Positions 1 to 6,259 are shown, numbered from the stretch's first letter. The stretch: 8,953 nucleotides of DNA from JBGPMO01 sp041487075 (GCA_041487075.1 JBGPMO010000025.1:1-8953), one strand, 5' to 3'. Numbers and translations are program-made. The notes: generated from the letters alone by a model not told the origin.

Positions 1-585
1 CTCATTTTTATACACAAAAAAGCGCCAGGGTTTTTTGGCCCAGCGGTGGCCTGCGTAATCAATCCCGATCCGCGGGCCTTTTTTAATCACCTTCGCGCTT
101 ATTGGTTTGCCGCGGCTTTCGAACCAGATTCTCTTTGAGATTGTTACGTCTTCGCCGTAGAACGATTGGTCAAGGTTTAGCCACCGGCACAGCTTTCCCG
201 GGCCGTTCGCCAAGTTTTTAATTTTACCTTTCGAGTTGTGAGTTATAAGTTGTGAGTTATTAGTTACGACTGGTTCAAGCGCCCGAATGAGTACACATTC
301 AGGATATCCTGCTGTGCCGGTTGAGATGTTGAGCTGCCAATACATCCCATAGACAAGGTAAATATAGATATGCCCGCCTTCTCGGTATTCAGCTTCGTTT
401 CGGGGCGTCACTTTGCCGCCGAACGCGTGTGAAGCGCGGTCATAAGGGCCCGGATAGGCTTCCGTTTCAACGATTTTTCCTACGAGCAAGTGATTCCCGA
501 TTTTTCTGACAATCTGTTTCCCGAGGAGCGCTTTTGCAACTGCGAGCGATGGCTTTCGGAAGAAAGCTTTTGAAAGCCGTTTCAT
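1..585 (-). CDS. mpg: 3-methyladenine DNA glycosylase (AAG/MPG family), 3' end cut by window edge
   Basis: Translation from the ATG at 585-583 gives 195 residues with no stop before base 1, so only the last residues or the stop are missing. Family features are clear. VETEAY (residues 39-44) holds the expected active-site Glu42 and Tyr44, followed by DRASHAF with His53, TPRN (60-63), YGMYWQLNIS (79-88), the RALEP motif (101-105), NGPGKLC (127-133) and the C-terminal PRIGIDYAG...PWRF block (171-189). In this family the enzyme flips out alkylated purines such as 3-methyladenine and cleaves the N-glycosidic bond without a lyase step. The variable loop after RALEP is made from a heptanucleotide repeat (233-267). 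The reading frame has no start codon upstream before a TAA at 615-613, which fixes this ATG. No Shine-Dalgarno motif is visible. It follows endonuclease III, giving a two-gene base-excision-repair set. Confidence 0.93.
   Translation of the reverse strand, partial: MKRLSKAFFRKPSLAVAKALLGKQIVRKIGNHLLVGKIVETEAYPGPYDRASHAFGGKVTPRNEAEYREGGHIYIYLVYGMYWQLNISTGTAGYPECVLIRALEPVVTNNSQLITHNSKGKIKNLANGPGKLCRWLNLDQSFYGEDVTISKRIWFESRGKPISAKVIKKGPRIGIDYAGHRWAKKPWRFFVYKNE
233..267. repeat. Five tandem heptanucleotide units inside mpg
   Basis: On the plus strand there are five consecutive 7-base units of the form NAGTTRY: gagttgt, gagttat, aagttgt, gagttat, tagttac. They are read in frame as residues 107-118 of the glycosylase (VTNNSQLITHNS), in the variable surface loop between the RALEP and NGPGKLC motifs. 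Five units are 35 bases, not a multiple of three, so unit-number change would shift the frame. Confidence 0.8.
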
Positions 586-587
586 TA

Positions 588-665
588 TTAACGGTTGCGC
601 AGACCTACTTTTTTACCGTGCTTTTTTCGATGTTTTTTGCGAGCAGCTCTTATTTTTTTATTCAT
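588..665 (-). CDS. Possible 25-aa highly basic peptide between nth and mpg
   Basis: An ATG at 665-663 opens a 25-codon frame ending in TAA at 590-588. It begins MNKKIRAARK and ends KKVGLRNR. Thirteen of 25 residues are Lys or Arg and two are His; there are no acidic residues. It starts 10 nt after the endonuclease III stop, and its TAA is separated from the mpg ATG by only two bases, so it fills the gap between the genes almost exactly, as a co-translated gene would. The composition resembles tiny ribosome- or nucleic-acid-binding proteins, but I do not recognise a family. There is no Shine-Dalgarno motif. The stretch is A-rich on this strand, which alone favours Lys codons, so a chance ORF remains possible. 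Confidence 0.35.
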   Translation of the reverse strand: MNKKIRAARKKHRKKHGKKVGLRNR

Positions 666-675
666 AGAATATTAT

Positions 676-1305
676 TTATCTCACTATTTTTTTCCTTAAG
701 GGGCACTTTTCATGCTTACAGCGCGCCGTGCAGTGCATCCTCCCATAGTCAATGAGCCGGTAGGTAAAGTCAAACCATTCTTTTTTAGGGAGAAGTGCCA
801 TGAGATCTTTTTCTATTTTCACTGGGTCGTGGTGCCGCGTGAGCCCGAAGAGTTTTGCGAGCCGGCGTACGTGGGTATCGACTGCAATGCCTTCGACCAC
901 GCCGTAAGCGTTCCCCAAAACAACATTCGCGGTTTTTCGGGCAACCCCGGGGAGAGTAAGCATTTCCGCCATTGTCTTTGGGATTTCTCCATTGAATCTT
1001 TCTTTCACCATCTTTGCCGCGGCAAGGATATTTTTTGTTTTTGCCCGAAAAAAACCAGTTTGGTAAATATCTTTTTCAAATTCTTGAGGTTCTGCCTTCA
1101 CATAGTCATTGAGTGTCTTATACTTTTTAAAAAGTTTCGCGGTCACCTCGTTCACTTTTTTATCCGTGCATTGCGCAGAGAGAATAACGGCAACCAGAAG
1201 CTCCCAGTTTGAGCCGTACTGAAGCGCAATGGTTGCGTGCGGGTGAAGTTTTTTAAAAGCGGCTATGATTTTTACCGCTTTTGTTTTGAGTTTTTCTGAT
1301 GCCAT
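676..1305 (-). CDS. nth: Endonuclease III (DNA glycosylase/AP lyase) with incomplete Fe-S cysteine set
   Basis: The product has 209 residues, the usual family length. LSAQCTDKKVN (42-52) matches the substrate-binding segment. The helix-hairpin-helix is LPGVARKTANVVL (118-130) with the catalytic Lys124, and VDTHV (142-146) carries the catalytic Asp143. Family enzymes remove oxidised pyrimidines and nick the abasic site by beta-elimination. The C-terminus is odd. The classical 4Fe-4S ligand set is C-x6-C-x2-C-x5-C, but here only Cys192, Cys196 and Cys201 occur (C-x3-C-x4-C) and the protein ends eight residues later without a fourth cysteine. The cluster is thus probably absent or altered. The start ATG lies 6 nt after a good -10 box (TACAAT), and AAGG directly abuts it, which suggests leaderless translation. 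A basic micro-ORF and mpg follow on the same strand. Confidence 0.95.
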   Translation of the reverse strand: MASEKLKTKAVKIIAAFKKLHPHATIALQYGSNWELLVAVILSAQCTDKKVNEVTAKLFKKYKTLNDYVKAEPQEFEKDIYQTGFFRAKTKNILAAAKMVKERFNGEIPKTMAEMLTLPGVARKTANVVLGNAYGVVEGIAVDTHVRRLAKLFGLTRHHDPVKIEKDLMALLPKKEWFDFTYRLIDYGRMHCTARCKHEKCPLRKKIVR

Positions 1306-1311
1306 CCTTCG

Positions 1312-1340
1312 ATTGTAGCGAGGTATCGCAAAAAGACCAA
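1312..1340 (-). promoter_or_regulatory. Candidate sigma70-type promoter for nth
   Basis: On the minus strand a weak -35 TTGGTC (1340-1335) is separated by 17 bases from a near-consensus -10 TACAAT (1317-1312). The nth ATG begins only 6 nt after the -10, so a transcript from here would start at or next to the start codon. It lies just after the MacB permease stop codon, and no terminator hairpin separates them, so readthrough from the transporter operon is also possible. Confidence 0.5.
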
Positions 1341-1347
1341 GCCAATC

Positions 1348-2595
1348 CTATTCGTACCGCAAGGCGTCAATCGGATTTTTCTTTGCAGCTTGGCGGGCAG
1401 GATATATGCCGAATGCGAGGCCCGTGATCGTAGAAACGGCGACCGCAAGGATGATTGCTTGTGGAGGCAGAACAAACGTCCAGCCAGTCGCGAGCACATG
1501 CGAAAGAACGACATAGGTGAGTGCGGTAAGAAGCGATCCGACGAGTATCCCTGTTGCCCCGCCGATTGCCGTAAGCATCACTGCTTCAATGAGAAATTGC
1601 TTCAAAATATCTTTATGGGTTGCGCCCACTGCTTTCCGAAGTCCGATTTCTTTTGTCCGTTCTACCACGGAGACGAGCATGATATTCATAATGCCGATGC
1701 CGCCTACCACGAGTGAAATGGAAGCGATAGCAGCAAGAAAAAGCGTCATGATGGAAGTGATGTTCCCTAAGAGCGACAGAATATCTTCTTGGGTTTGGAT
1801 CGTAAAATCGTCTTTGTTTGCATTCGCAATGCCGTGGTTTCCCCGGAGCACCGAGGTTACGCGGGATTTCGTAAAATCAATGCTAAATGCATTATTTGCT
1901 TGGACAATAATATCAGTATAATAATCAATGCCGAGCATTTGTTTTTGCCCTACCGAGATGGGGACGATGACGAGATTGTCTTGATCAATGCCGAAAGCAC
2001 CTGTGCCTTTTTTGGGGAGCACTCCCATAACCCGGAATGAGAGATTTTTGATGTGGATCAGTTTGCCCAGCGGATTAATAGTGGGGCCGAACAGAGTATT
2101 CGCCAACGCCGATCCGATGACCGTAACATGATTAAACGAGTTTACGTCGTTTTCAGCAAAAGGATATCCTTTTGCCGTTTCAAAATTCCGGACGCTGAAA
2201 AAATTCGAAGTCACTCCCTCGTAGGTAATGGTAACGTCATTGTCGCCATAGACAACATCGGCTTGTCCGCGTATTTCAGCGACCACCGCAGCGATAGCGG
2301 GTTCCCGCCGTAAGGCATCGACGTCGTTTTGCTTCAGGCTTTTAATGACAATGCCTTGTGCGGTGGCGGGAGACGAGAATCGTCCGCTATTGGTGCCGCC
2401 GGGGATAATGATAATGAGATTAGATCCGAGCCCCTCTACTTGGCTTAAAATGAGGTTTTGTGCGGAGCCGCCGATTGCCATCAAGAGAATCACGGAAGCG
2501 ATGCCGATCACAATGCCGAGCATCGTAAGGAATGACCGTAAGCGGGCATGGCGAATTCCTGAAGCAGCAGCTTTGAATGCGTCTGTAAGTTTCAT
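1348..2595 (-). CDS. MacB-like ABC transporter permease (FtsX/MacB_PCD)
   Basis: The protein has 415 residues with MacB architecture. One transmembrane helix lies near the N-terminus (about 22-42). A large extracytoplasmic MacB_PCD-type domain follows (about 44-278), then three helices in an FtsX-type domain (about 281-309, 334-366, 378-398). Family hallmarks are RLRSFLTMLGIVIGIASVI at the first helix, the coupling segment ERTKEIGLRKAVGAT (312-326), and the terminal YPARQAAKKNPIDALRYE. MacB-type permeases do not pump through the membrane like classical importers. They pass mechanical movement to an adaptor and outer component to expel substrates from the cell surface space, or act on lipoproteins in the Lol branch. 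Its ATG overlaps the ATPase stop in ATGA (2592-2595), indicating translational coupling. I see no defect in this gene. The substrate cannot be read from sequence. Confidence 0.93.
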   Translation of the reverse strand: MKLTDAFKAAASGIRHARLRSFLTMLGIVIGIASVILLMAIGGSAQNLILSQVEGLGSNLIIIIPGGTNSGRFSSPATAQGIVIKSLKQNDVDALRREPAIAAVVAEIRGQADVVYGDNDVTITYEGVTSNFFSVRNFETAKGYPFAENDVNSFNHVTVIGSALANTLFGPTINPLGKLIHIKNLSFRVMGVLPKKGTGAFGIDQDNLVIVPISVGQKQMLGIDYYTDIIVQANNAFSIDFTKSRVTSVLRGNHGIANANKDDFTIQTQEDILSLLGNITSIMTLFLAAIASISLVVGGIGIMNIMLVSVVERTKEIGLRKAVGATHKDILKQFLIEAVMLTAIGGATGILVGSLLTALTYVVLSHVLATGWTFVLPPQAIILAVAVSTITGLAFGIYPARQAAKKNPIDALRYE

Positions 2596-3305
2596 TTTAT
2601 GAAGTCACTTTTTGATGTTCTGCGGCGGGTGAGGGGACCGTCGGAATGTATGCGCCCGTCTTTTATATGGATAGCCCGCTTCGCAAACTCGGAGGTGTAG
2701 GTCTCATGGGTGACAAGAATAATAGTATGGCCAGATTCGTTAAGGCGAGCGAGAATTTCCATGATTTGCGCTCCGGAGGCGGAATCAAGGTTGCCGGTCG
2801 GTTCATCGGCAAAAATAACGTTCGGCTGGTTTACGAGCGCTCGCGCGATTGCCACCCTTTGCTTCTGCACGCCTGAAAGTTTGCCGGCTTCTTCGTAAAG
2901 TTTGTCGTCAAGGCCTACTGCCGCAACCGCCGCCCTCACGCGTGCCTCCCGTAGCTCCGGAGGGATATTCGCGTTGTAGATAAGGGGTATTTCAACATTC
3001 TCGTAGACCGTTTGGCGCGCGAGAAGGTTGAAGGATTGAAAAATAAACCCCATCTCTTCATTGCGAATACGCGCGAGTTCTTCATCGGAGAGATCTTGCA
3101 TCCGTTTTCCTTGAAAGGCATAACTGCCCGATGTTGGCCGGTCGAGAAAGGAGAGAATATGAAGCAATGTGGATTTCCCGGATCCGGACGGCCCCATGAT
3201 TGCCACAAATTCTCCGGTTGTAATATCAAAGGAAATATCCTCGAGAGCGGTGGTTACCGCGCCTTCTCCATCGTAGTTCTTTTTAAGGTTGCGAATAGAG
3301 ATCAT
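2592..3305 (-). CDS. MacB/LolD-like ABC transporter ATP-binding protein with LSGVQ signature
   Basis: The product has 237 residues, one nucleotide-binding domain. Walker A is GPSGSGKST (38-46), the Q-loop glutamine is Gln90, Walker B is VIFADE (163-168) with catalytic Glu168, the D-loop is NLD (172-174), and the switch histidine is His200. The 'FADEPTGNLDS' stretch is typical of the MacB/LolD subfamily. The signature motif is unusual: LSGVQ (143-147) replaces LSGGQ, putting Val at the second glycine, which contacts the gamma-phosphate of ATP bound by the partner subunit. The codon is GTG, one base from a glycine codon. Two chains are expected to pair and drive the permease encoded next. Both borders are ATGA overlaps: 3302-3305 with the adaptor and 2592-2595 with the permease. 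Its stop TGA is evidence that TGA normally terminates here. Confidence 0.93.
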   Translation of the reverse strand: MISIRNLKKNYDGEGAVTTALEDISFDITTGEFVAIMGPSGSGKSTLLHILSFLDRPTSGSYAFQGKRMQDLSDEELARIRNEEMGFIFQSFNLLARQTVYENVEIPLIYNANIPPELREARVRAAVAAVGLDDKLYEEAGKLSGVQKQRVAIARALVNQPNVIFADEPTGNLDSASGAQIMEILARLNESGHTIILVTHETYTSEFAKRAIHIKDGRIHSDGPLTRRRTSKSDFIK

Positions 3306-4150
3306 TGGCTTTTTGCTCGTAAGCCGACATTTAATACGGTGTCGGCTTCTGCAACGCCCGAGATGACTTCCACAAACCCATTGTTGCTTCGGATGCCGAG
3401 TTTTACGGGAATTTCTTCGGTGATGCCGTTTATAACGCGCCGCACAAATGTGCCTTGATCGTTTTCAATCACGGCGAATTGGGGGATGATAAGCGCATTG
3501 AGTTTGGTCGCAGTCTCAATGGCGAGGTTTGCGGTAAGCCCACTTTTCAAGCGCGGATCAGCAGTACCGAGCCCGACTTTTACTTTAAAGTTTACGACGC
3601 CGTTCACGATGGTTTCTGCCGGGTCTATCGCCATCACCATTCCTTTAAAATGTTCTCCCGGGAATGCGTCGAAGCCGATATCAACCGCATCATGAAGGGC
3701 TACTCTTCCGATATCCACTTCAGGAATATGAACTTCAATTTCAAGATTTTGATCTGAAATAACCGCAATGAGCGGAGTATTCGGTGATGCGATTTCGCCA
3801 ACCACCGCGTCAACTCTGGTAACGCGGCCGGCAAAGGGAGCGCGCATGATGGCTTTAGAGAGTTCTCTGCGGATGCTCTCCGTGTGCGCCTTTGCCTCCA
3901 AGACCGATGCCTCTTGTGTTTGTATTGATTCGGGCGTGGGGCCTGCGCGCTTAAGGTTTAATTGTTCGTCTGCGATCGTGGAATCGCTTTCTGCATTTCG
4001 CCATTTTTCTTCAGCAGCGGAGAGATTGCTGATGGCGAGGGCGATATCCGAACGGGCAGAAGAAAGATGGGCGCGGTAGCCGTCGATGGTTCCTGAAGTA
4101 AGGCCATTCACCGCAAGGCTTACATCGTTCAGGAACGATTGGAGAAGCAT
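3302..4150 (-). CDS. MacA-like efflux adaptor, C-terminal part (downstream of in-frame TGA)
   Basis: This 282-residue frame is in the same reading frame as the upstream part, and the nine codons between the TGA and this ATG are open (ANADEKGNL), so it is the second half of one adaptor gene. It contains the descending coiled-coil arm (about 25-100), the second half of the lipoyl-like domain, MRAPFAGRVTRVDAVVGEI (102-120), a beta-barrel domain (about 135-215, including IDPAET and LKSGLTANLAI) and a membrane-proximal domain (about 220-278). Alone it lacks a signal peptide or membrane anchor and half of the lipoyl domain, so as a separate protein it should stay in the cytoplasm without adaptor function. 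AAGGA (4161-4157) lies 6 nt before the ATG, one of the better Shine-Dalgarno matches in the window, so re-initiation is possible. The TGA stop overlaps the ATPase start. Confidence 0.8.
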   Translation of the reverse strand: MLLQSFLNDVSLAVNGLTSGTIDGYRAHLSSARSDIALAISNLSAAEEKWRNAESDSTIADEQLNLKRAGPTPESIQTQEASVLEAKAHTESIRRELSKAIMRAPFAGRVTRVDAVVGEIASPNTPLIAVISDQNLEIEVHIPEVDIGRVALHDAVDIGFDAFPGEHFKGMVMAIDPAETIVNGVVNFKVKVGLGTADPRLKSGLTANLAIETATKLNALIIPQFAVIENDQGTFVRRVINGITEEIPVKLGIRSNNGFVEVISGVAEADTVLNVGLRAKSQ

Positions 4151-4156
4151 AAGATT

Positions 4157-4161
4157 TCCTT
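4157..4161 (-). promoter_or_regulatory. Shine-Dalgarno-like AAGGA before the internal ATG of the adaptor
   Basis: The minus strand reads AAGGA, then six bases, then ATG at 4150-4148. Most genes here have no such motif, so its presence 17 nt past the internal TGA may let ribosomes restart. It may also simply be the codons for Lys-Gly (DEKGNL) in the original uninterrupted gene. Confidence 0.35.
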
Positions 4162-4177
4162 TTTCATCTGCGTTTGC

Positions 4178-4180
4178 TCA
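4178..4180 (-). other. In-frame TGA interrupting the MacA-like adaptor (codon 228 of 519)
   Basis: Reading the adaptor from its ATG at 4861, codon 228 is TGA (plus strand tca). The frame stays open on both sides: ...YARATDLT, stop, ANADEKGNLMLLQSF... Without this codon, bases 4861-3302 encode a continuous protein of 519 positions with complete adaptor architecture. It is therefore a single nonsense change, a sequencing or assembly error, or a recoded codon, and not a frameshift. Confidence 0.9.
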
Positions 4181-4861
4181 AGTAAGATCGGTGGCTCGGG
4201 CGTAGAGGGTTTGAAGCGAAATCTTCGAAGCAATAAGCTTCTGTTCTATGACTATCCGATTGGCCTCGAGCGCAATTTTTAAAGATGCATCGGGAACAGA
4301 AATATGAAGCGTCGGATTTGCCGAACGGGGATTTGAAAAAAACTGATCAGCTTCATTTCGTATCGCGTCATCGCTTTTCGTGTAAGCGTCGACGATTTTG
4401 TCACGGAGATTTTCATCGGCGTTTTGAAGGGCTCGTTTCGCTTTTTCTGTCTGCGTTTCGGCGAGGGCAAGTTCCTCAGGCCGTGTACCGGCGCGGAGCT
4501 CGGCGAGTTTCGCTTCCTGGATTTTTATATTTGCTTCGGCTTCAGCAAAGTTTGCGGCAAGATCGCTTGCATCAAGTGACGCTACGAGATCGCCCTCGCG
4601 GACTTCATTGCCGACAGCGACGTTGACACGAAGAATTTTACCTCCACGTTCGAAGGCGAGAGCGGCCGAAAACACCGGTTTTGTATTGCCGGTAACATTC
4701 ACTTCCTCCGTAATCGTTCCCCGCTCTACGGCAAGGATGCTGCTATTCGAAGCTGCCGGTTTTTGGTGGAATATAACGAGATACGTTGCAATACCAATGA
4801 GAAAAAGCGAGATGGCAACGATGGATCGCTGGTATTCGAAAAAACGAGATAGAGTTTTCAT
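4178..4861 (-). CDS. MacA-like efflux adaptor (HlyD/RND-type periplasmic adaptor), N-terminal part
   Basis: This 227-residue frame is the first half of a membrane-fusion adaptor. Residues 13-31 form an N-terminal membrane anchor (IVAISLFLIGIATYLVIF). Residues 44-97 form the first half of the lipoyl-like domain (ERGTITEEVNVTGNTKP...AVGNEVREGDLVASLD), and residues 98-155 the ascending coiled-coil arm with the TRPEEL motif. Next comes the insert DAYTKSDDAIRNEADQFFSNPR (158-179), which I associate with CPR adaptors. In the family the adaptor links the MacB permease to the outer part of the export path. Translation stops at a TGA in the middle of the helical hairpin, so this piece alone could be anchored but would lack the returning arm, beta-barrel and membrane-proximal domains. 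The ATG lies 9 nt after a strong -10, implying a nearly leaderless mRNA. Confidence 0.85.
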   Translation of the reverse strand: MKTLSRFFEYQRSIVAISLFLIGIATYLVIFHQKPAASNSSILAVERGTITEEVNVTGNTKPVFSAALAFERGGKILRVNVAVGNEVREGDLVASLDASDLAANFAEAEANIKIQEAKLAELRAGTRPEELALAETQTEKAKRALQNADENLRDKIVDAYTKSDDAIRNEADQFFSNPRSANPTLHISVPDASLKIALEANRIVIEQKLIASKISLQTLYARATDLT

Positions 4862-4870
4862 AGTGGCGTC

Positions 4871-4899
4871 ATTCTAAACCTTTCTTATTAGAAAGTCAA
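4871..4899 (-). promoter_or_regulatory. Strong sigma70-type promoter of the MacA-MacB operon
   Basis: The minus strand reads -35 TTGACT (4899-4894), a 17-base spacer, and -10 TAGAAT (4876-4871). Both boxes match consensus at five of six positions. The adaptor ATG begins nine bases after the -10, so the predicted transcript start is within a few bases of the start codon. Confidence 0.75.
4880..4895. promoter_or_regulatory. Inverted repeat in the promoter spacer, possible operator
   Basis: CTTTCT (4880-4885) and AGAAAG (4890-4895) form a perfect 6+6 bp inverted repeat with a 4-base centre. It occupies nearly all the spacer between the -35 and -10 of the export operon, touching the -35. A repressor bound there would block polymerase. 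No dedicated regulator is adjacent; DUF134 of the neighbouring operon recognises a different-looking palindrome, if it binds its own promoter. Confidence 0.35.
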
Positions 4900-4947
4900 C
4901 CCCCTTATCTGCGAGAAGAGAGGAGGATGCTAACACGAGGAGTGCGG

Positions 4948-5478
4948 TTACTGTTTTTGTTTTTTAGTTATTGCAAGGGCAATATAGGTCGCTGCAATGG
5001 CGATATAGTTGAAAATAAGAAAGCGCGGATCAGCCCATGAGATAACGCTTGCATGGAGGTTTGAGATGGGCCAGAGGAATGGCGTTGGGAAGAAGCTCGA
5101 GGTATGTGTGGGAATGTCGATTGCGATATGAAGTCCCCAGCCCAACATTTCAATGATCGGCTTTCCCCGGATAAGCCAAACAATAAAGAATGCAGCCGCA
5201 AAGATAATCAGGCTATGAGTCCAGTTATAAAGTGAATAGACGTACGCGGGCACCAGGCGGGGATTCGGTCCGGTGTCATCTATAAAGCTCGGCCGCCCCA
5301 AGCCGTGTGCGAGAAAACTTACCGCAAAGAAAATGCCGAACGAGAAGAGATCAGGGGCAAGATTCCAGAATACCGCCCATCCTATATGGAGCGGCTTCGT
5401 TTTTTTCTCGGCAGAGAGTTTTCGATTCACGAGGCGGGCCCCAGCCGCTCCCCAGAGCCCATGGGCGAAAATATCCAT
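4948..5478 (-). CDS. YdjM/DUF457-like integral membrane protein (predicted metal-dependent hydrolase fold)
   Basis: The product has 176 residues, mostly hydrophobic, with about four membrane segments (roughly 33-58, 86-104, 108-123 and 154-171). Polar residues typical of the YdjM/DUF457 'membrane-bound metal-dependent hydrolase' group recur in order: His6 in MDIFAHG, Asp43 in LAPDLFSFG, His88-Ser89 in NWTHSL, then HIAID (117-121) and THTSSFFPTPFLWP (124-137). I infer family membership from this pattern only. No enzyme activity or substrate is established from the sequence. It starts 3 nt after the ABC-2 permease stop and is the last gene of the DUF134-LUD-ABC operon. Its hydrophobic nature and position suggest a membrane role linked to the exporter. 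No clear terminator hairpin follows in the 86 bases before the next promoter region. Confidence 0.72.
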   Translation of the reverse strand: MDIFAHGLWGAAGARLVNRKLSAEKKTKPLHIGWAVFWNLAPDLFSFGIFFAVSFLAHGLGRPSFIDDTGPNPRLVPAYVYSLYNWTHSLIIFAAAFFIVWLIRGKPIIEMLGWGLHIAIDIPTHTSSFFPTPFLWPISNLHASVISWADPRFLIFNYIAIAATYIALAITKKQKQ

Positions 5479-5481
5479 GGA

Positions 5482-6234
5482 TTACACTTGAATCTTTGAG
5501 AAGAAATAACTACCAACGCCGATAAAAAGGCCGGTCAGGATGATAAGCACTGCGAAATCCGTACCCATGCCGAAGTGTGAGACGTTCAATAGGGTCGCGC
5601 GGAGCGCATCAACGCCATAAGACAACGGATCTACGGTTGCAAGGAATTTCAATGCGCCCCCCAGCCCTTCGAGCGGGAACAGGGCTCCGGAGAGGAAAAA
5701 TATCGGCATCACAAGGAAGTTCATAATCAGCGGGAATGCCTGCATATCTTCGAGCACTGAGGCGATAGCAGTGCCAAGGGCGGCAAAGAGGAGGGAGATG
5801 AGGAACATAAAGATAATTGCGAGCGGAAAGAGCAGCCATGAAACCGGATGGAAGCCGGCAAGGAGGGTAATCGCAAAGACAATAATGCCTTGGAGTGTGG
5901 CAACCGTTGCTCCGCCTAAAGTTCGCCCGAGCATAATGGCGAATCGAGAAACAGGAGCTACGAGCGTTTCTTTTAAGAAGCCGAACTGCCGGTCCCAAAT
6001 GATTTCAATGCCCGAGAAGATAGCATTGAAAATAATACCCATGGCGATAATCCCCGGACCGATGAATTGGATATAGTTCCCGCCACCGGCTTTTTCAAAA
6101 ATGGGCCCGAATCCAAAGCCGAGTGCCAAAAGAAAAAGAATAGGCTGGCCCAATGATCCGATAACCCGTGCGCGTGAGCGGATATACCGTTTTAATTGCC
6201 GAAGCCAAAGAATATAAATAGTGCGAAGCATCAT
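5482..6234 (-). CDS. ABC-2 type transporter permease (DrrB-like)
   Basis: The protein has 250 residues, standard for one ABC-2 permease, with about six membrane helices: near 28-44, 57-78, 106-127, 131-156, 168-186 and 227-245. Family features are the early RSRARVIGSLGQPILFLLALGFGFG segment, FSGIEIIWDRQFGFLKETLVAPVSR (73-97), and the late FFLSGALFPLEGL...VDPLSYGVDALR stretch (179-212), which is characteristic of the DrrB/NodJ branch. Such permeases form homodimers with an ATPase of the kind encoded immediately upstream and export drugs, lipids or polysaccharides; the substrate here is unknown. The start has two consecutive ATG codons (6234-6229); I used the first. It lies 25 nt after the ATPase stop and has no clear ribosome binding site. 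Confidence 0.93.
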   Translation of the reverse strand: MMLRTIYILWLRQLKRYIRSRARVIGSLGQPILFLLALGFGFGPIFEKAGGGNYIQFIGPGIIAMGIIFNAIFSGIEIIWDRQFGFLKETLVAPVSRFAIMLGRTLGGATVATLQGIIVFAITLLAGFHPVSWLLFPLAIIFMFLISLLFAALGTAIASVLEDMQAFPLIMNFLVMPIFFLSGALFPLEGLGGALKFLATVDPLSYGVDALRATLLNVSHFGMGTDFAVLIILTGLFIGVGSYFFSKIQV

Positions 6235-6259
6235 ATGCGTGTCATTATTAGTTTATGTA

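Noticed and set aside
233..267. CRISPR array
   Set aside because: The units are 7 bases, contiguous and without spacers, and are read as protein.
534..755. 73-codon plus-strand frame rich in Phe and Ser
   Set aside because: It is antisense to the ends of nth and mpg; the Phe richness is the reverse of Lys-rich minus-strand codons.
712..1212. 166-codon plus-strand open frame
   Set aside because: It is the antisense shadow of endonuclease III, whose catalytic motifs are on the minus strand.
1306..1347. Terminator between the MacB permease and nth
   Set aside because: There is a run of T on the minus strand but no stem before it; the stretch is better explained as the nth promoter.
4178..4180. 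TGA read as glycine (the code used by Gracilibacteria and SR1) or tryptophan
   Set aside because: TGA serves as the stop of three genes in ATGA overlaps (2592-2594, 3302-3304, 7663-7665), and Trp and Gly are otherwise encoded by ordinary codons, so a genome-wide code change does not fit.
4130..4180. Selenocysteine insertion at the internal TGA
   Set aside because: I see no convincing stem-loop directly downstream in the position a bacterial SECIS element needs, and adaptor proteins have no known redox residue there.
4862..4947. Terminator after the YdjM-like gene
   Set aside because: No hairpin followed by a T-run could be found in these 86 bases; they contain the exporter promoter instead.
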